From Plantago major (Eukaryota; Streptophyta; Magnoliopsida; Lamiales; Plantaginaceae), in assembly GCA_026545765.1 (NCBI GenBank), contig CM048840.1, forward strand, positions 56,482,580-56,546,579: a DNA stretch of 64,000 nucleotides, written 5' to 3'. Below are positions 1 through 10,689 of this stretch, one piece after another. The notes under the pieces are model-generated. The model was given only the letters and a program-made list of their open reading frames with translations, ran no database searches and was not told the DNA's origin. Within the stretch, counting starts at the first letter, position 1. Every line of letters starts with the position of its first letter. Both the position numbers and the translations under genes were made by a program.

Positions 1-2949
1 TCCCAGTCTCCTCCTCATATCCAGATATCTGAGGCACCTGGAACCTCAGTAGTCCAACCCTCTGAGCCTGTTGTTGTTGCACAGGTAACACAGATACTTG
101 ACTACTCTAAAACTCAGATATCTAAACAAGTTTTGAAACTAACTCAAAACTCTTTCTTTCAGGCTCAAAGTAGTGCCAAGAAGGAGTCAAATGATGACTA
201 TGAGAACCTTCTTCCCTTCTTCAAGACTCATACCTTGCCAAAGCATATTCAATGCTTCAAGAAATGGCAAAGGTTAAGGTGCTCTGATCTCTCTGAAATA
301 TTGAGAATCACAGATCAACCAACAAGACGAGCACGAGCTCTTGACCTGGAAAACTACATCCATGCAATGTTCCCTACTGAACAATATTAGGTTGCGACCT
401 TAATGCATATGGATTTTTCCAAGAAAGTGGCACACAAATTGGTGCAAGCCTTCAAACTGGCAGATGGTCAGACAAGATTGCAGATCGCATTCAAGCTAGT
501 CCTGCCCCAGACACTACAAGAAGAGGTTAATGGGCAGAAGATCACTATTCCTGAAGTGATTAATCTTGTATATGAAGACGATGAGGAGGAAGAAATAGAT
601 GAGAATAACTTTGATGAACCTCCCTCTGACCATCACAAAAAGAATGATGATGATATGACGGATGATGATGACCCTACACCAGGGACAGCATGAATTGCAC
701 AAGGAAACAATGCCTCAGCTGCTGAAAAGCACACTGAGAGGACATCGCAGCAATCCAATCCTCCATCTCCTCAGAAATCCACTCATCCTTCACAGCAATC
801 CCAACAACAAAAAGACACTACTGAACAAGTAGTTGAGCACTCTGAGAAAACAACTCAGAAGATATTAAATACTCAAACCAGAACTGCTCAACTCAAACAA
901 CTGTTGGAAGAAGAGCAACAACTCCATCTTCAACTTGAAGAAGAGCTAGTTAAATCCAGAGATAAGCTCAATTAACTACAAGATCAATACTTACAAGAGA
1001 CAGTAGCTTACTCTGAGATTAAAGAGCTCCAGGATGCTGTAAATGATATTGCTAAGGAGCTAGATATTGAAGAAGTATCTAAAGAAAAGCATGATGCTAA
1101 GGCTGCATCACCATCAAAAGAAAAACCACCCTCCTCTCAGAAAGGAAAGAAGCCCATCTCCGAGATGGTTGCTGGACTGGAAAATCTTGAAAATGTCCAA
1201 GAGGATGAAGATCACTGGGCTGATGACTCAGATGATGAAGAAGACAAGCCTTTGGCAGAACACCGCAATGAACACTTGACGGTTTCTCATCTTAAAAGGA
1301 AGCTAATTGCTCCAGAAGTTTTCAACAAACTGCCAAATGTCCACTCCCATGAATATATGAATAGATATCAAGTTTTGTCACATCTTAAAAGGGAGATGTC
1401 TTCACAAAACAAAGATGTAATTGCCTCCGTCCCCTCAGATATGCAGAAATTCACTGAGCTCATCACTCAGAGAACAACCAGTATGATCATTGCTCAGAAG
1501 GATCTGGGAATGGTAAGGGACGATGATGTGTCACTAGCTGAAAAAGCTTTTGATGAGGCAAGTTACACTGCTGGAAAAGCAGATGCCATACTAGGCCCAT
1601 TGGCAGAGCTCACTGATAAGGAAAATGGACTTATCAAACAAAATCAGGAGCTCAAGGCTGAACTTCAGAAGTTGGTCACTGCCTACAACTACTTGCAAAA
1701 GAATTTTGAGTCCCTCTCAGATTCTTTTGTGGTACTTAGTCAGTCAACAATGACTAAGGGGGAAGAATTTGGATCTCAAGATCAGGGGGGAGGAAAGAAG
1801 AAATCTAGAGTTGGTGCCGCTCAGAAAGGAAGAGGAAACAAGAAAACTTCCCAGCCACCACTCAGAATAGATGATCCCTCATCAAATCAAGCTGCTTTGC
1901 AAATAGTAGCTACTTCCCAGCAGCCAACTGAAGAAACTACAATGGTAACAAGGGCCATGGCAAAAAGACCTCCAAGGAGTACCAAGGCTCCAAGGAGAAG
2001 ACAAGTAAGAGGGATTGATGAATCTTCTGAAGAAGAAGAAGAAGGCCAAATCAAATCCCAGGGCAATGAAGAAGGCTGCAAAAGTCTCACAAGAATTAAT
2101 CTTGATGATGATGAAGAGACTGATGAAGATGAAGCTCCTCTTCACAGAAAAAGGAAAATTGATAGCCTAACTGAGCACATAGCTGCAAAGCCTTTAGCAG
2201 CTAAAACACCCTCTGGAAATACCAAGTCAATCCAGGGTGGTTCTTCAAGCAATCCCCCAAAGGAGAATTCTAGACAAAGAAGGAACAGGCTGAGAGTTGA
2301 ACAAAGAAAACTTCAACTACCACTCAGGCCTGAAGAAGCCAAGATTGAGTATGTGAAGACCAACAATGACTCCTCTGTCTACAGGTGCAATAATCAGAAG
2401 AATGGCTACTGGATTCTGGAACTCAAGCACTTACTGGTAAATTCAAGGTTTCCAGAACCAATCCATAAACAGCTCATGGCATGGAGAAAAGATAAGCCAA
2501 TCTTGATTAACACCAAACACATCAAAGCATGGTTGGATTTTGAAGTAATCAAGAGAACAGAAGCCATGAAGAAGGACCTCTCTGATGAATGTCCATATGT
2601 AAAGCCAGATGATGTGCACAGAATTCCCAACATTACTGGAACAGGCACAAGAGCAAGACTTGCGGTGGAACCCTATGAGTCCTTCTACTTAACTGAAGAT
2701 CAATACAAGGGTGACATCAGATATCTGAAGATTATTTACGAATACTTCAAGCTATCAGATATCAGAATCGAGCATGCCTGGAAGTGGGGAAAGTATCTGT
2801 GGGTCAAGCATTTTGTCAAGAGAAATCCCACCAAAACCTACAAGGAAGTCTGTGGATTTGTCAGAGACACAGAGATGATTTTCAGAACTCTTCTCTATGA
2901 CTACTCTGATGATATCAAAAGGTTTGGTGATAGGAAATTTGCAGACTGA
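1..2949 (+). pseudogene. ORF4 (env-position ORF) of S1, C-terminal part
   Basis: Two exons are visible, 1-84 and 163-2949, split by a 78-bp GT-AG intron. In-frame stops lie at 388-390 (TAG), 691-693 (TGA) and 973-975 (TAA); from 1165 to 2949 the frame is open for 594 codons. In order, the protein shows a conserved block (FFKTHTLPKHIQCFKKW), an acidic Asp/Glu run near 570-670, heptad-rich coiled coil near 880-1080, a second coiled coil near 1600-1740, basic tracts that could be nuclear signals (RPPRSTKAPRRRQ near 1960), an acidic stretch near 2020-2140, and a conserved C-terminal block (about 2330-2949) with many aromatic and charged residues. No hydrophobic run long enough to span a membrane is visible. 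Its place in the element is that of a Sirevirus env-like ORF; its function is unknown. Confidence 0.75.
85..162 (+). other. Intron 5 of ORF4 (S1 copy)
   Basis: The stretch begins GTAACACAG and ends TTTCTTTCAG, between exon ends CACAG and GCTCAAAG, so the phase is 0. Introns of 77 and 78 bp lie at the same place in S2 and S3. Here it is 78 bp, a multiple of three without a stop, so it could be read through; the S2 copy is 77 bp and would shift the frame if kept. The other four introns of the series contain stops, which favours splicing. Confidence 0.65.
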
Positions 2950-3332
2950 TCCATGGAACTGTTTTGAAGACTTGAAGATTTTTGAAGACTTGAAGACTTA
3001 ACATTTAGAATGTTCACTTGGAGCTTGGTAACTCCTGTTGTTCTATTTGACTAAGTAGTTTCTGTGATTTTGCTGATTGATCTTTTCTGTTAAATCTTGA
3101 AAAAGTTATCTGTAAGCTTTCTCTGTATCATATCTGATGAACTTACTCTCAGATATCATTTTCTATAAAAGATAACTTATCAGCAAAGATCACACCTTGT
3201 GATTTGGTTGATATTTACTTTCTGCACTTAATTATATGAATTAAAATATCATAAGAAATGGTGTATTGTTTCCTCATCCAGATTTGTAATAGGTCAGATA
3301 GTCATCGTTGACTGATCAAAATGGAGGAAATT
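2950..3332 (+). other. 3' untranslated region and PPT of S1
   Basis: No ORF is visible. The stretch joins the ORF4 stop (TGA at 2947-2949) to the LTR. It begins with a direct repeat of a GAAGACTTGAAGA-like word near 2965-3000. It ends with the polypurine tract AAAATGGAGGAAATT at 3318-3332, immediately before the LTR start TGTTAT. S2 and S3 carry the matching tracts AAAAAGGAGGAAATT and AAAATGGGGGAAATT at the same place. Confidence 0.7.
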
Positions 3333-4400
3333 TGTTATAATTTGTTAGGTATCAAAATCGGTGATTAGTACTCTTAGTTCACTTGAACACTGTAAAAGAG
3401 GAAACTCACTGAGTACGATAGTCTAGCAAATCTTGTATAGGATGTTAGGTCTCGAAATGTAATTTTTATTTTCTGAAGAAGACCAAGAAGAAGGCATCCA
3501 GCAGGAAAAGATCAACGGATTTGAAGATTTGAAGACTGCACAAGATTGCTGAAGACAAGGGTTTTCCATAAAACTATGACCAGATATCTTGGAGAAACAA
3601 GTGTTTCAAAACACACGAGTTGCAAAAGATATCTGAGAATAAAAGGTTTCTGAGACGAGGAAAGTGCCCACAGATATCTACACTCAGATACCTTGGACAT
3701 AAAATATGCTTCTGAAAAAGAAACATATTATAACAAGTTGTTCAAACAAGTGGTATCTGGAGCTATGATGATCTCTGGAAAAGAACGTGCAAAGCCTCAG
3801 AAAGCTTGCATAGTTCCATTGGCACTACAAGACAAAATATAGTACAGTGCATTAAATGCATGACGAAATGTCGAACAAAAGCGGTAACCGAAGAAGAAGA
3901 CAATCACCTTTCTGATAATATTCAGATATCAATAGTTTGAATTTGATTTAAGCCTAACGGATACTATTCAAACGGCACTCAAAATTCATCTATAAATATC
4001 AACACTTAGACTGCTTGAGAACACTTGGTTGGGAACCTAGTGCATTTAGGAATCAAGAAAAGATATCTGTAAGGTTACCTCATTTATCTTAGTGGATTCT
4101 AGGTCTGAGAAAGACCGAAGTGGATTAGTTGAAGGATTACGCCACCTTCAGATACCACAATAAAAAGACTTGTGTTATTTACTTTCTGCAGTTTATTACT
4201 TGTTTTACTTATTGCAAAGTACTTACACATATCTTGCTGACCACGTGTACTTATCTCAGAAGTCTTCCGCTCTCTGAAATTAAGTATCAGATATCTTCAC
4301 AGATATCTGAGAAACTGTGCTTATCGACAAAAGTTTTAAAAGACTATTCACCCCCCCCCCCCCCTTCTAGTCTTTTACTTTGCCTTTATCTAGACCAACA
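3333..4400 (+). repeat. 3' LTR of S1
   Basis: A 1,068-bp LTR starting TGTTATAATTTGTTAGG and ending TCTAGACCAACA. It is shorter than the S2 and S3 LTRs (about 1.57-1.70 kb), partly because the tandem hairpin repeats of their leader region are missing. It contains a TATA box, six copies of the palindrome AGATATCT (3582, 3628, 3672, 4061, 4289, 4301) and a run of about 15 C near 4350 that varies in length between copies. Only one LTR of this element is in the window, so no age can be estimated. Confidence 0.85.
3991..3998 (+). promoter_or_regulatory. TATA box of S1 LTR
   Basis: TATAAATA, followed by a conserved ATCAACACTTAG context. The same box and context are found in inverse orientation at 19197-19204, 30930-30937 and 52080-52087 in the other Sirevirus-like LTRs, which supports it as the core promoter. 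Transcription would start roughly 30 bp downstream. Confidence 0.65.
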
Positions 4401-4419
4401 ATAGCAGCATTCGCAAAAC

Positions 4420-4468
4420 GTCGAGCCAACGACTATAATAAAAGGCGCTTCCCGGGAGGCAACCCGGG
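4420..4468 (+). other. Conserved hairpin pair of G1
   Basis: Two adjacent short dyads: GTCG-AGCCAA-CGAC (4420-4433) and CCCGGG-AGGCAA-CCCGGG (4451-4468). The same pair occurs on the - strand in G2 at 41361-41374 and 41326-41343, where it follows the gag ORF. From memory, Athila elements carry a comparable hairpin with the core GGGAGGCAACCC. Its role is unknown. Confidence 0.6.
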
Positions 4469-4747
4469 GGTAAGTTTTCCTTTATTTATTTTGTATTTTT
4501 TCTTTTCTATTCCTTCGTTTGCTTAAACTTGAAACTCAAGGATGAGCTAAAGTTTAGGTTTGCGGAGGGATTTCATGTGTTTTGTGTTCGTTTGTGTCTT
4601 AGCTTTTACGTTGTTATTTATGTGTGTTTGTGGGAGCGGAACCTTTGTACTCACACTAGGAAACTCGTGAAATTCGAGCCGAGGCATGGAATTTCTATCT
4701 CGCGAGGTGAGATCGCGCGCATTAGAGTCAAAGAGAAATAATTTCGA

Positions 4748-4892
4748 AATCTCGCCCTTGCCGCGGCGAGTTAAATCGAGAGGACGGGATTTAGTTTCGT
4801 AAAATCTCGCCGCAGCGAGACCCTTCCCCAAAATTTTATTATCTTCTCGTAAAATCTTGCCACGGCGAGACTTTTTGCTCGCCGCGGCGAGC
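4748..4892. repeat. Cluster of CpG-rich palindromes in G1
   Basis: Four imperfect copies of CTCGCCGCGGCGAG lie within about 145 bp, in otherwise AT-rich sequence. The last (4877-4892) is a perfect 16-bp palindrome, GCTCGCCGCGGCGAGC. The others vary at one or two central positions (CTCGCCGCAGCGAG, CTTGCCACGGCGAG) or carry extra bases. An A-rich stretch follows at about 4900-4950. They may be protein-binding or cruciform sites. Confidence 0.55.
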
Positions 4893-6127
4893 CTGGTTTT
4901 TAAAAAATAAAAAATAAAAATCAAAATCAAAATAAAAATAAAAAAATAGAGTCTTTTGTCCTGCGTCTTTGGCCTACTTTCTGATTTTTGTGGTGAGTCT
5001 GAGTTGTTCTCCCAAGTCGAGCATCTATTGTGATTGTTAAATTTGCTAGTTGCTTAAGTTTTGCATGATATTTGACTAAAAGTGGCGTAGTGGATTTATA
5101 ATTCTATAAGTCTGTTTTTCTAGTAAATAGCAAGTCTATGTAGCTCTTTGGTTTAAAAATCCAGGTGAGAAACCTTTAGCCGATGAAAAAATATTGTACC
5201 GGCACCTGTGTGATTTATTTGGGAAGTGCAAACTCCCTTGTTTGCGCCTCATCATGCTCATGTGTACTCTGTGTAAGTTAAGTATGATGAACGGCATGCT
5301 CTTCATGATCTATTTTATCGAAACCAATCCATTGCCAAGAACCGGTTTGGGGGGAAGAATTCTGCTGTGCTGATAATATTATTTTTATACTTGTAATTTG
5401 TATTGCTTTCCATGTATTTGATTTGTCTCGGAATGTATCTGTGGTGCTTGTCATCACCGTAGTCGTGTTGGGCATGTTTTAAATACTACCTATATACCGG
5501 CGTGGTCCTAAAAAGCCATATGACCATGAGGGTTGATGGCAAATATACCAAACTAACACGCACAAAAGTGCGAACTTCGGTGAAACAGACACTACCAAAA
5601 AAGTGAGAATAAATGAGTCCATTGTGGCCAATTGATTAGCATATAATTCATAGTATGCAAGAATGTGGTGATATGGAAGTTGGTTTGTATGTACTGGCAA
5701 GCTGCTATGCGCAAGGAAAAAGTCCCTTCTGAGTTAACTGATTGAGTACATTGCATGAGTTATTTGAGGCACTTTTGTGACGAAAGTCACCTTCCTTTCT
5801 CTTGATATTTCTTGAGTGATTAACCCACTGGACACTTCTAGAGTGTGAGAGAGAGTTGCATAGGATCCTCTTGTGTGGGATTAACGAGTTAGACTTAAGT
5901 GCTATTTACTTGAGAAACTTTCTTGTTTGATTTTATGTGCACTATTCTGCCAAGGTGAGTTGAGTGCAACACCTTTGCATCTTGTGAATTTAATGTTTAC
6001 AATGGTAGATTCGGTCACTTCGGAGTTCAACTCTGTTATGAGTTTCTTGTTTGTTTTTGTTTCGAGTCTAGTTTTGTTTAGGTTGTTTGTTTGGTCGAGG
6101 ACGAGTAAAGGTTCGGTTTGGGGAGTT

Positions 6128-6366
6128 TGATGAGACGATAATTTAGAGTCTCATTTGGTCCTTTTAAGCGGTCTTTTTTAGTTTTTGTTTATGGTTTTAT
6201 AGTGTCTTTGTGTGTTTTTATGCTTTGGTGCTTTGTTTGTGTTTTGTAGGAATTTTGTAAAGCAACTCTTACTCTTCTGGACAAGTCCAAGATGGTGAAC
6301 ACTCAAAACTAAAGCTGGGAAGGCGGTTTTCACCACAAGTTGCCAAAAATCTTTTATGCAAGTGCC
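6128..6366 (+). repeat. Start of 3' LTR of G1, truncated
   Basis: The LTR begins TGATGAGACGATAATTTAGAG right after the polypurine tract and aligns with the LTR starts at 44299 and 50250. It breaks off after 239 bp at the oligo(T) of the inserted LINE. I cannot identify the rest of this LTR beyond the LINE. Confidence 0.6.
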
Positions 6367-6500
6367 TTTTTTTTTTTTTTTTTGGAACCAAGGGCTAACT
6401 ATCTCATCATCCAAAACAAAATAAGTACAGACCGATCCGAAGATCCAGGTAAAAAGCTAAGACTCAAAGCTATCTGAAACAAGACAAAACTAAAAGCAAA

Positions 6501-7144
6501 TCACAATCCTATCTGCTCACAAAAAGTATCCAAGTTTCTAAACAAACTAGCCCTAACTATACAAATATGAAAAATTTGCGCAATCACATGCAAACCAATT
6601 TGACCCTGCTGAAAAATAATAGCATTATGCAACATCCAAATAGCATAGATCGTCTCAGCCAATACCAACTTAAGACATTGGACCCGGGAGCTTTTCCCCT
6701 TAACAGCACCACAAATCCAAAGAAACTCCTGTTCCCAAGAAAAAGGCGACCGAGACATACCAATCTTACCAAGGATAGAATGCCAAATGTGTTGAGTGAA
6801 AGGGCAGTCATAGAAAAGATGGTTGATGCTCTCCTGTTGGAAACAAAAACTACAACAACCATCAGTTATAACTCCAAAACGTGCCAGCCTATCTTTCGTT
6901 GCCAACCTCTGTCTCATACACAACCACAACACAGAACAAGCTCGTGGTCGAGCACGATTACCAGAAAATATCTTCCTCCAAACCACACTTGGTTAGGACC
7001 GCGTAACTCTTGATAAAACTTTCTCGTAGGAAACGTGTCCCCCTCATTCAGCTTCTCCCAAATCTCACTATGCACCACTGTAGGTCGTTGTTTAAATATA
7101 GCCTTTACAATCCAAGAGCAATTATTCTTCGGGAGATACTCCAT
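6501..7144 (-). pseudogene. LINE ORF2, C-terminal zinc-binding domain (zf-RVT)
   Basis: Two overlapping frames together cover the region after the reverse transcriptase. The diagnostic stretch is RLATKDRLARFG, followed by CSFC and HLFYDCPF, the Cys/His pattern of the zinc-binding RVT domain of plant LINEs. A frameshift near 6950 separates the halves (6914-7144 and 6501-6986). The domain is followed at once by the 3' region and oligo(A) tail. Confidence 0.75.
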
Positions 7145-7180
7145 AATAGTCCCACGCCTAATATAGTACGCATGAATCCA

Positions 7181-8371
7181 TCACACCCAAAGCATATCGG
7201 CTTTCTCACACAAATTCCATAGAGGCTTAGTCATAGTCGCCTTATTCCACTCAACTATATAAGTAATGTTCAAACCACCTGCCGACTTTGGATCACACAC
7301 ACTATCCCACGAAATAGGTGCCTTTCGAGTCTCTTCCTCCTGTCCACTCCATAAAAAAGATCTACAAATAGCCTCAGTATGTTTTAACACCTTCTTCGGA
7401 AGTGGAAAAATCTGCATCCAGTAGCTAGTGATCGAAAACAATACACTCCTGATTAGCTGAACTCGACCCGCATAACTAAGAAGTTTAGAAGACCAATGTT
7501 TAACTCATGCCACAATCTTCTCAATTAATGGCTTACATAAATGGATGGATAACTTCCTTGTGGTTAAAGGAATGCCCAAATATTTAACCGGCAGCTCTCC
7601 AGATACAAATCCAGTCAACCTTTTTATCTTCTCCTGTTCTTCCAGTTTAACCCCTCCAAAAAATATCCGACATTGAGAAACATTTTCCTTCAAACCAGTA
7701 GAGAAAGAAAACTCCTCAAATATATCCGTAAAGCAAATATTAATTAACTTAACCTTCTCGCAATGAGGATGAAAATTAAAATATGGTTGAGCAGACAACC
7801 GTTGCATCTTCCTTTGTAAGTACTCCATCACCAACACAAAAAGCAACGGGGATATGTGATCCCCTTGTCGAATACCCCTCTTGGCAACTAAAATCCATCT
7901 TGGTACACCATTAATATTATAACTATAAGACACAGACCGAACACACACCATCACCCAAGTAACAAAACGTCTCGGGAAACTCATCTACATCATAATCCCT
8001 TCCAACGCATCCCAATCCACAGTGTCATACGCCTTTTGCACATCCATTTGAATCATGCACCGAGGAGAAATCCCTTTCCTAGAATACCCCCGAACCAGCT
8101 CATGCGCAATAAGAATAATATCATGAATAACCTTTCCTGGGAAAACAGCAGACTGACAGTCACTTACCACAGTACCTATCACCAAGCTTAATGTCCTGGT
8201 AAGAATCTTAGAAATGATCTTATAAAGTGTTTTACAACACGCAATAAGCCTCATTTCCTTCATTGACTTGGCTGCTTTAGTTTTGGGAATCAAAGTAACT
8301 AAAGTGCAGTTCACCGCCTTGTAGAGCCTATTTGAATGGAAAAAATCTTTCACTGCAGCCACCACATCCAC
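7181..8371 (-). pseudogene. LINE ORF2, reverse transcriptase domain
   Basis: Conserved RT blocks are readable: TLIPKTK, a degenerate block at MRLIACCKTLYKIISKIL, MIQMDVQKAYDTVDW, GIRQGDHISPLLFVLVMEYL, and the downstream GELPVKYLGIPLT. Between block ICFTD and the following FSFSTGL about 15-20 residues are missing, including the second catalytic Asp of the F/YADD box, so the enzyme would be dead. Stops at about 7982-7984 and 7505 further split the frame. A continuation with IFPLPKKVLKHTEAICRSFLWSG is readable at 7181-7441. Confidence 0.8.
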
Positions 8372-8944
8372 CTTTATAACACTCCAGCTAGCTTAAAAAA
8401 ACTTCGCATTAAACCCATCAATCCCGGGGCTTTATTATCCCCTATGCCCTTCAAAGCCAGGAAAATTTCATCTTCTGTGACATCAGCTACTAAACTTTCT
8501 CGCAGCTCACTACAAAACTGTGCCCCTGTTCATAAAGCCACCAAATCCAAACCCAATCTAGTACTCCCAACTGTACCAATCAGCTTAGAATAAAACTGTA
8601 GCACTTCATTTTCCAGCCCATCCGCAGTTCTTAATAATCGACTCCGGATGAGATAGCATAGTCTGAGAGTGCTTTTCCTTAAGAATAGCATAAAAATATG
8701 CATTATTCCCATCTCCAAGCTTAATCCAATCCAATTTAGCCCTTTGTTATAGAAGTGTCTCCTCCTTAGTTCGCAACTTTAACTGATTAGCAACACACAG
8801 CTTCTCATTCAAAATGAGTTCTCCATTAGTCCTATCGTCTTGTACCATCCGTTGAGCATGTTCCAGATCACCTCTATCCTTCATAATACGTTGTTCCAGC
8901 TGATTAAACTCCTTGCTCAAACCTCTCATAGCAGGTTGTAAAAG

Positions 8945-9776
8945 TCATAACTTTTGCCACACAGTAAACATAGGCCTGCCAAGTATAGGCCGAGACCAAA
9001 TAGCATATATAGTCTCCAGAAAATTCGCCTTATAAGCGGCACAATTCATGAATTCAAACAAACTAAGATGTCTTGGAATAACAGCTTGCTGAAAATCCAC
9101 AAACAAGGGACAATGATCCGAAATACCAGGTTTATGTACTGCCACTTGTAAACAAGGAAAGGACCGAAACCAGTCCAAATTACCTAAAGCCCGATCAATT
9201 TTAGAAGAAATCATCCCTTGCATATGCTTATTAGACCAAGTATACTCATCACCCACCATGGGAATCTCACACAAATCCACCGCACCCATCATCTGCTCCA
9301 AATCAATATACTCGCAAGCTTGGGTAGGATTCCCCCTATCCGATCAGTAAGATGGAGCACATTATTAAAATCACCAAGTAAAATCCACGACCCAACCACA
9401 GCATTAGCCAGTTGCCTTATATCATCCCACAACATCTTCCTTTCATTCAAATGGTTATGCGCATAAATGACAGTAAGAGTGAAAGAAATATTATCTTCCT
9501 TACTTTTCACCAAACAATGAATAAACTGATCAGAGGCTCCAAGTAACTGAACATCAACCTTTACACTATCCCATAGAAACTAGATACGACCATTACCATG
9601 ATGCAAATAATTATCCAGAAATGACCAGTTCCTTCCCATACGACTTCGAATCCTAATCACATTATTTTTTTTAACCCTAGTTTCAAAAAGAGCAGCAATA
9701 CACACTCGGATTTTATGGAGGTAGGAGCCAACCTACAAGTGCTTCGCCGCATTATTCATGCCCCTCACATTCCAAG
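8945..9776 (-). pseudogene. LINE ORF2, apurinic/apyrimidinic endonuclease domain
   Basis: The target-nicking endonuclease at the N-terminus of L1 ORF2. Visible motifs are WNVRGMN at the start (near 9750), the catalytic Glu in ETRVK, YAHN, GDFNNVL, and ISDHCP close to 9120 with the catalytic Asp-His. A frameshift near 9300 and at least two stops (about 9735 and 9580) break it. The linker to the RT domain (about 8530-8930) is also fragmented. Confidence 0.75.
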
Positions 9777-9872
9777 CAACAATCATGGGACCTTTTCCCC
9801 ATCACCTACTAAGCAGTTACCAACTTGCAGTGACTGAAACCCATTTCCCAGTTTTACCTCCAATTTTCCACA

Positions 9873-10680
9873 CTAAACAGCAAAACCAAAAGCCTCCATA
9901 TGCACAATATTTTGTTCTTTACTACTCTGCTCCCTTTTTTTCCGATATCGCACTTCAGTCCAATCCTCAGTTTCATTAACCTTTTGCTTCACACCCTTGA
10001 TATGGTCCAATTTACTAACCACCGCAATACCACGGTTCCCCCCAGCAGTAGAACCACCTGCTGATTCACCTGGTAACACCAGCTTATTAACCTCAGTATC
10101 TCTACGATGCCAACCCTGCTGCTTCTTCAGACGAGCCAACCCACGTTGTGAATTAACTTTCCCAACCTGTTGTATAGGAGGCTCCCACTCAAATACTACC
10201 TCTTGCGAATACGCACCCCCTTTCACATTTGCAATCTTCACTTCCCTTACCAAAGGTCTAGTAATATCAACATCCACAAGAACACGAGCATATGAAACCC
10301 GCAATTTCTTTGCCGCACACTCATCCATATAAATCGGGTGACCAACCAGACTCGCAATCCTACCTAAACTCTGTGTTCCCCATAATCCCAAAGGTAACTA
10401 TGGCAACTTAATCCAAACATGAGCCAATCTTAACTTCTCCTTATTAAACACAAAATCAATAGTCCAAGGAATCAACACCATTGGCATATTATAAATATTG
10501 TACGGGCCATTTTTACTCACAGCATCCATAACCTTCTGCGAAGAAAACTTACAAAAAATAACCCTCCTCATTATAATAAATCCCAGGCATCGTCACAAAA
10601 CTCCAGACCTTAGCTATGAACTGCCGAACCGAATTCATAGATAAATATTCACCCAAATTATACATAACCAGAGTATGAGC
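9873..10680 (-). pseudogene. LINE ORF1, nucleic-acid-binding protein fragment
   Basis: The C-terminal 172 codons are open (9873-10391). They contain LGRIASLVGHPIYMDECA and RVSYARVLVDVD, typical of the DUF4283-type ORF1 of plant LINEs. The zinc knuckle that normally follows FEWEPP has lost its cysteines (it reads IQQVGKVNSQRG). Upstream, to about 10680, the same protein continues in pieces and then stops at the 5' truncation. Confidence 0.7.
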
Positions 10681-10689
10681 CCAGAATTT

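Larger units (their letters stand above)
1..4400 (+). mobile_element. S1: 3' part of Sirevirus-like Ty1/copia element
   Basis: The segment holds the last exons of an extra ORF, a 3' untranslated stretch (2950-3332), a purine-rich tract and a 3' LTR. Its ORF matches at protein level the ORFs found downstream of the copia pol genes of S2 and S3 in this window, so the element class comes from those copies; S1's own gag and pol lie before the window. The LTR begins TGTTAT and ends ACCAACA. The next bases, ATAGC, would be half of a target duplication whose partner is outside. The element sits in the gypsy remnant G1, just before its conserved hairpin pair. The Sirevirus label rests on element structure and copia motifs, not on a tree. 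Confidence 0.85.
4401..6366 (+). mobile_element. G1: Athila/Tat-like Ty3/gypsy remnant
   Basis: This is non-coding internal sequence of a gypsy element, ending in a purine tract (CGGTTTGGGGAGTT, 6114-6127) and the start of an LTR at 6128 (TGATGAGACG). The same LTR start occurs at 50250 (G4), and a close relative at 44299 (G3). A stretch near 5440-5600 (AATACTACCTATATACCGGCGTGG and following) matches 43600-43760 in G3 and, inverted, about 11040-11160 and 40490-40600 in G2, so all belong to one family. No gag or pol reading frame is visible. The element is cut at 4400 by S1 and at 6366 by the LINE. Confidence 0.7.

Noticed and set aside
1882..2145. 87-codon ORF antisense to S1 ORF4
   Set aside because: Shadow of an acidic coding stretch; rich in Phe/Ser/Leu as expected when GAA/GAT codons are read on the other strand.
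4547..4930. 127-codon ORF on the - strand in G1
   Set aside because: Lies across the CpG palindromes and A-rich tract, has no homologous frame in G2 or G3.
6567..7013. 148-codon ORF on the + strand
   Set aside because: Antisense of the LINE zinc-binding domain, which has clear motifs on the - strand.
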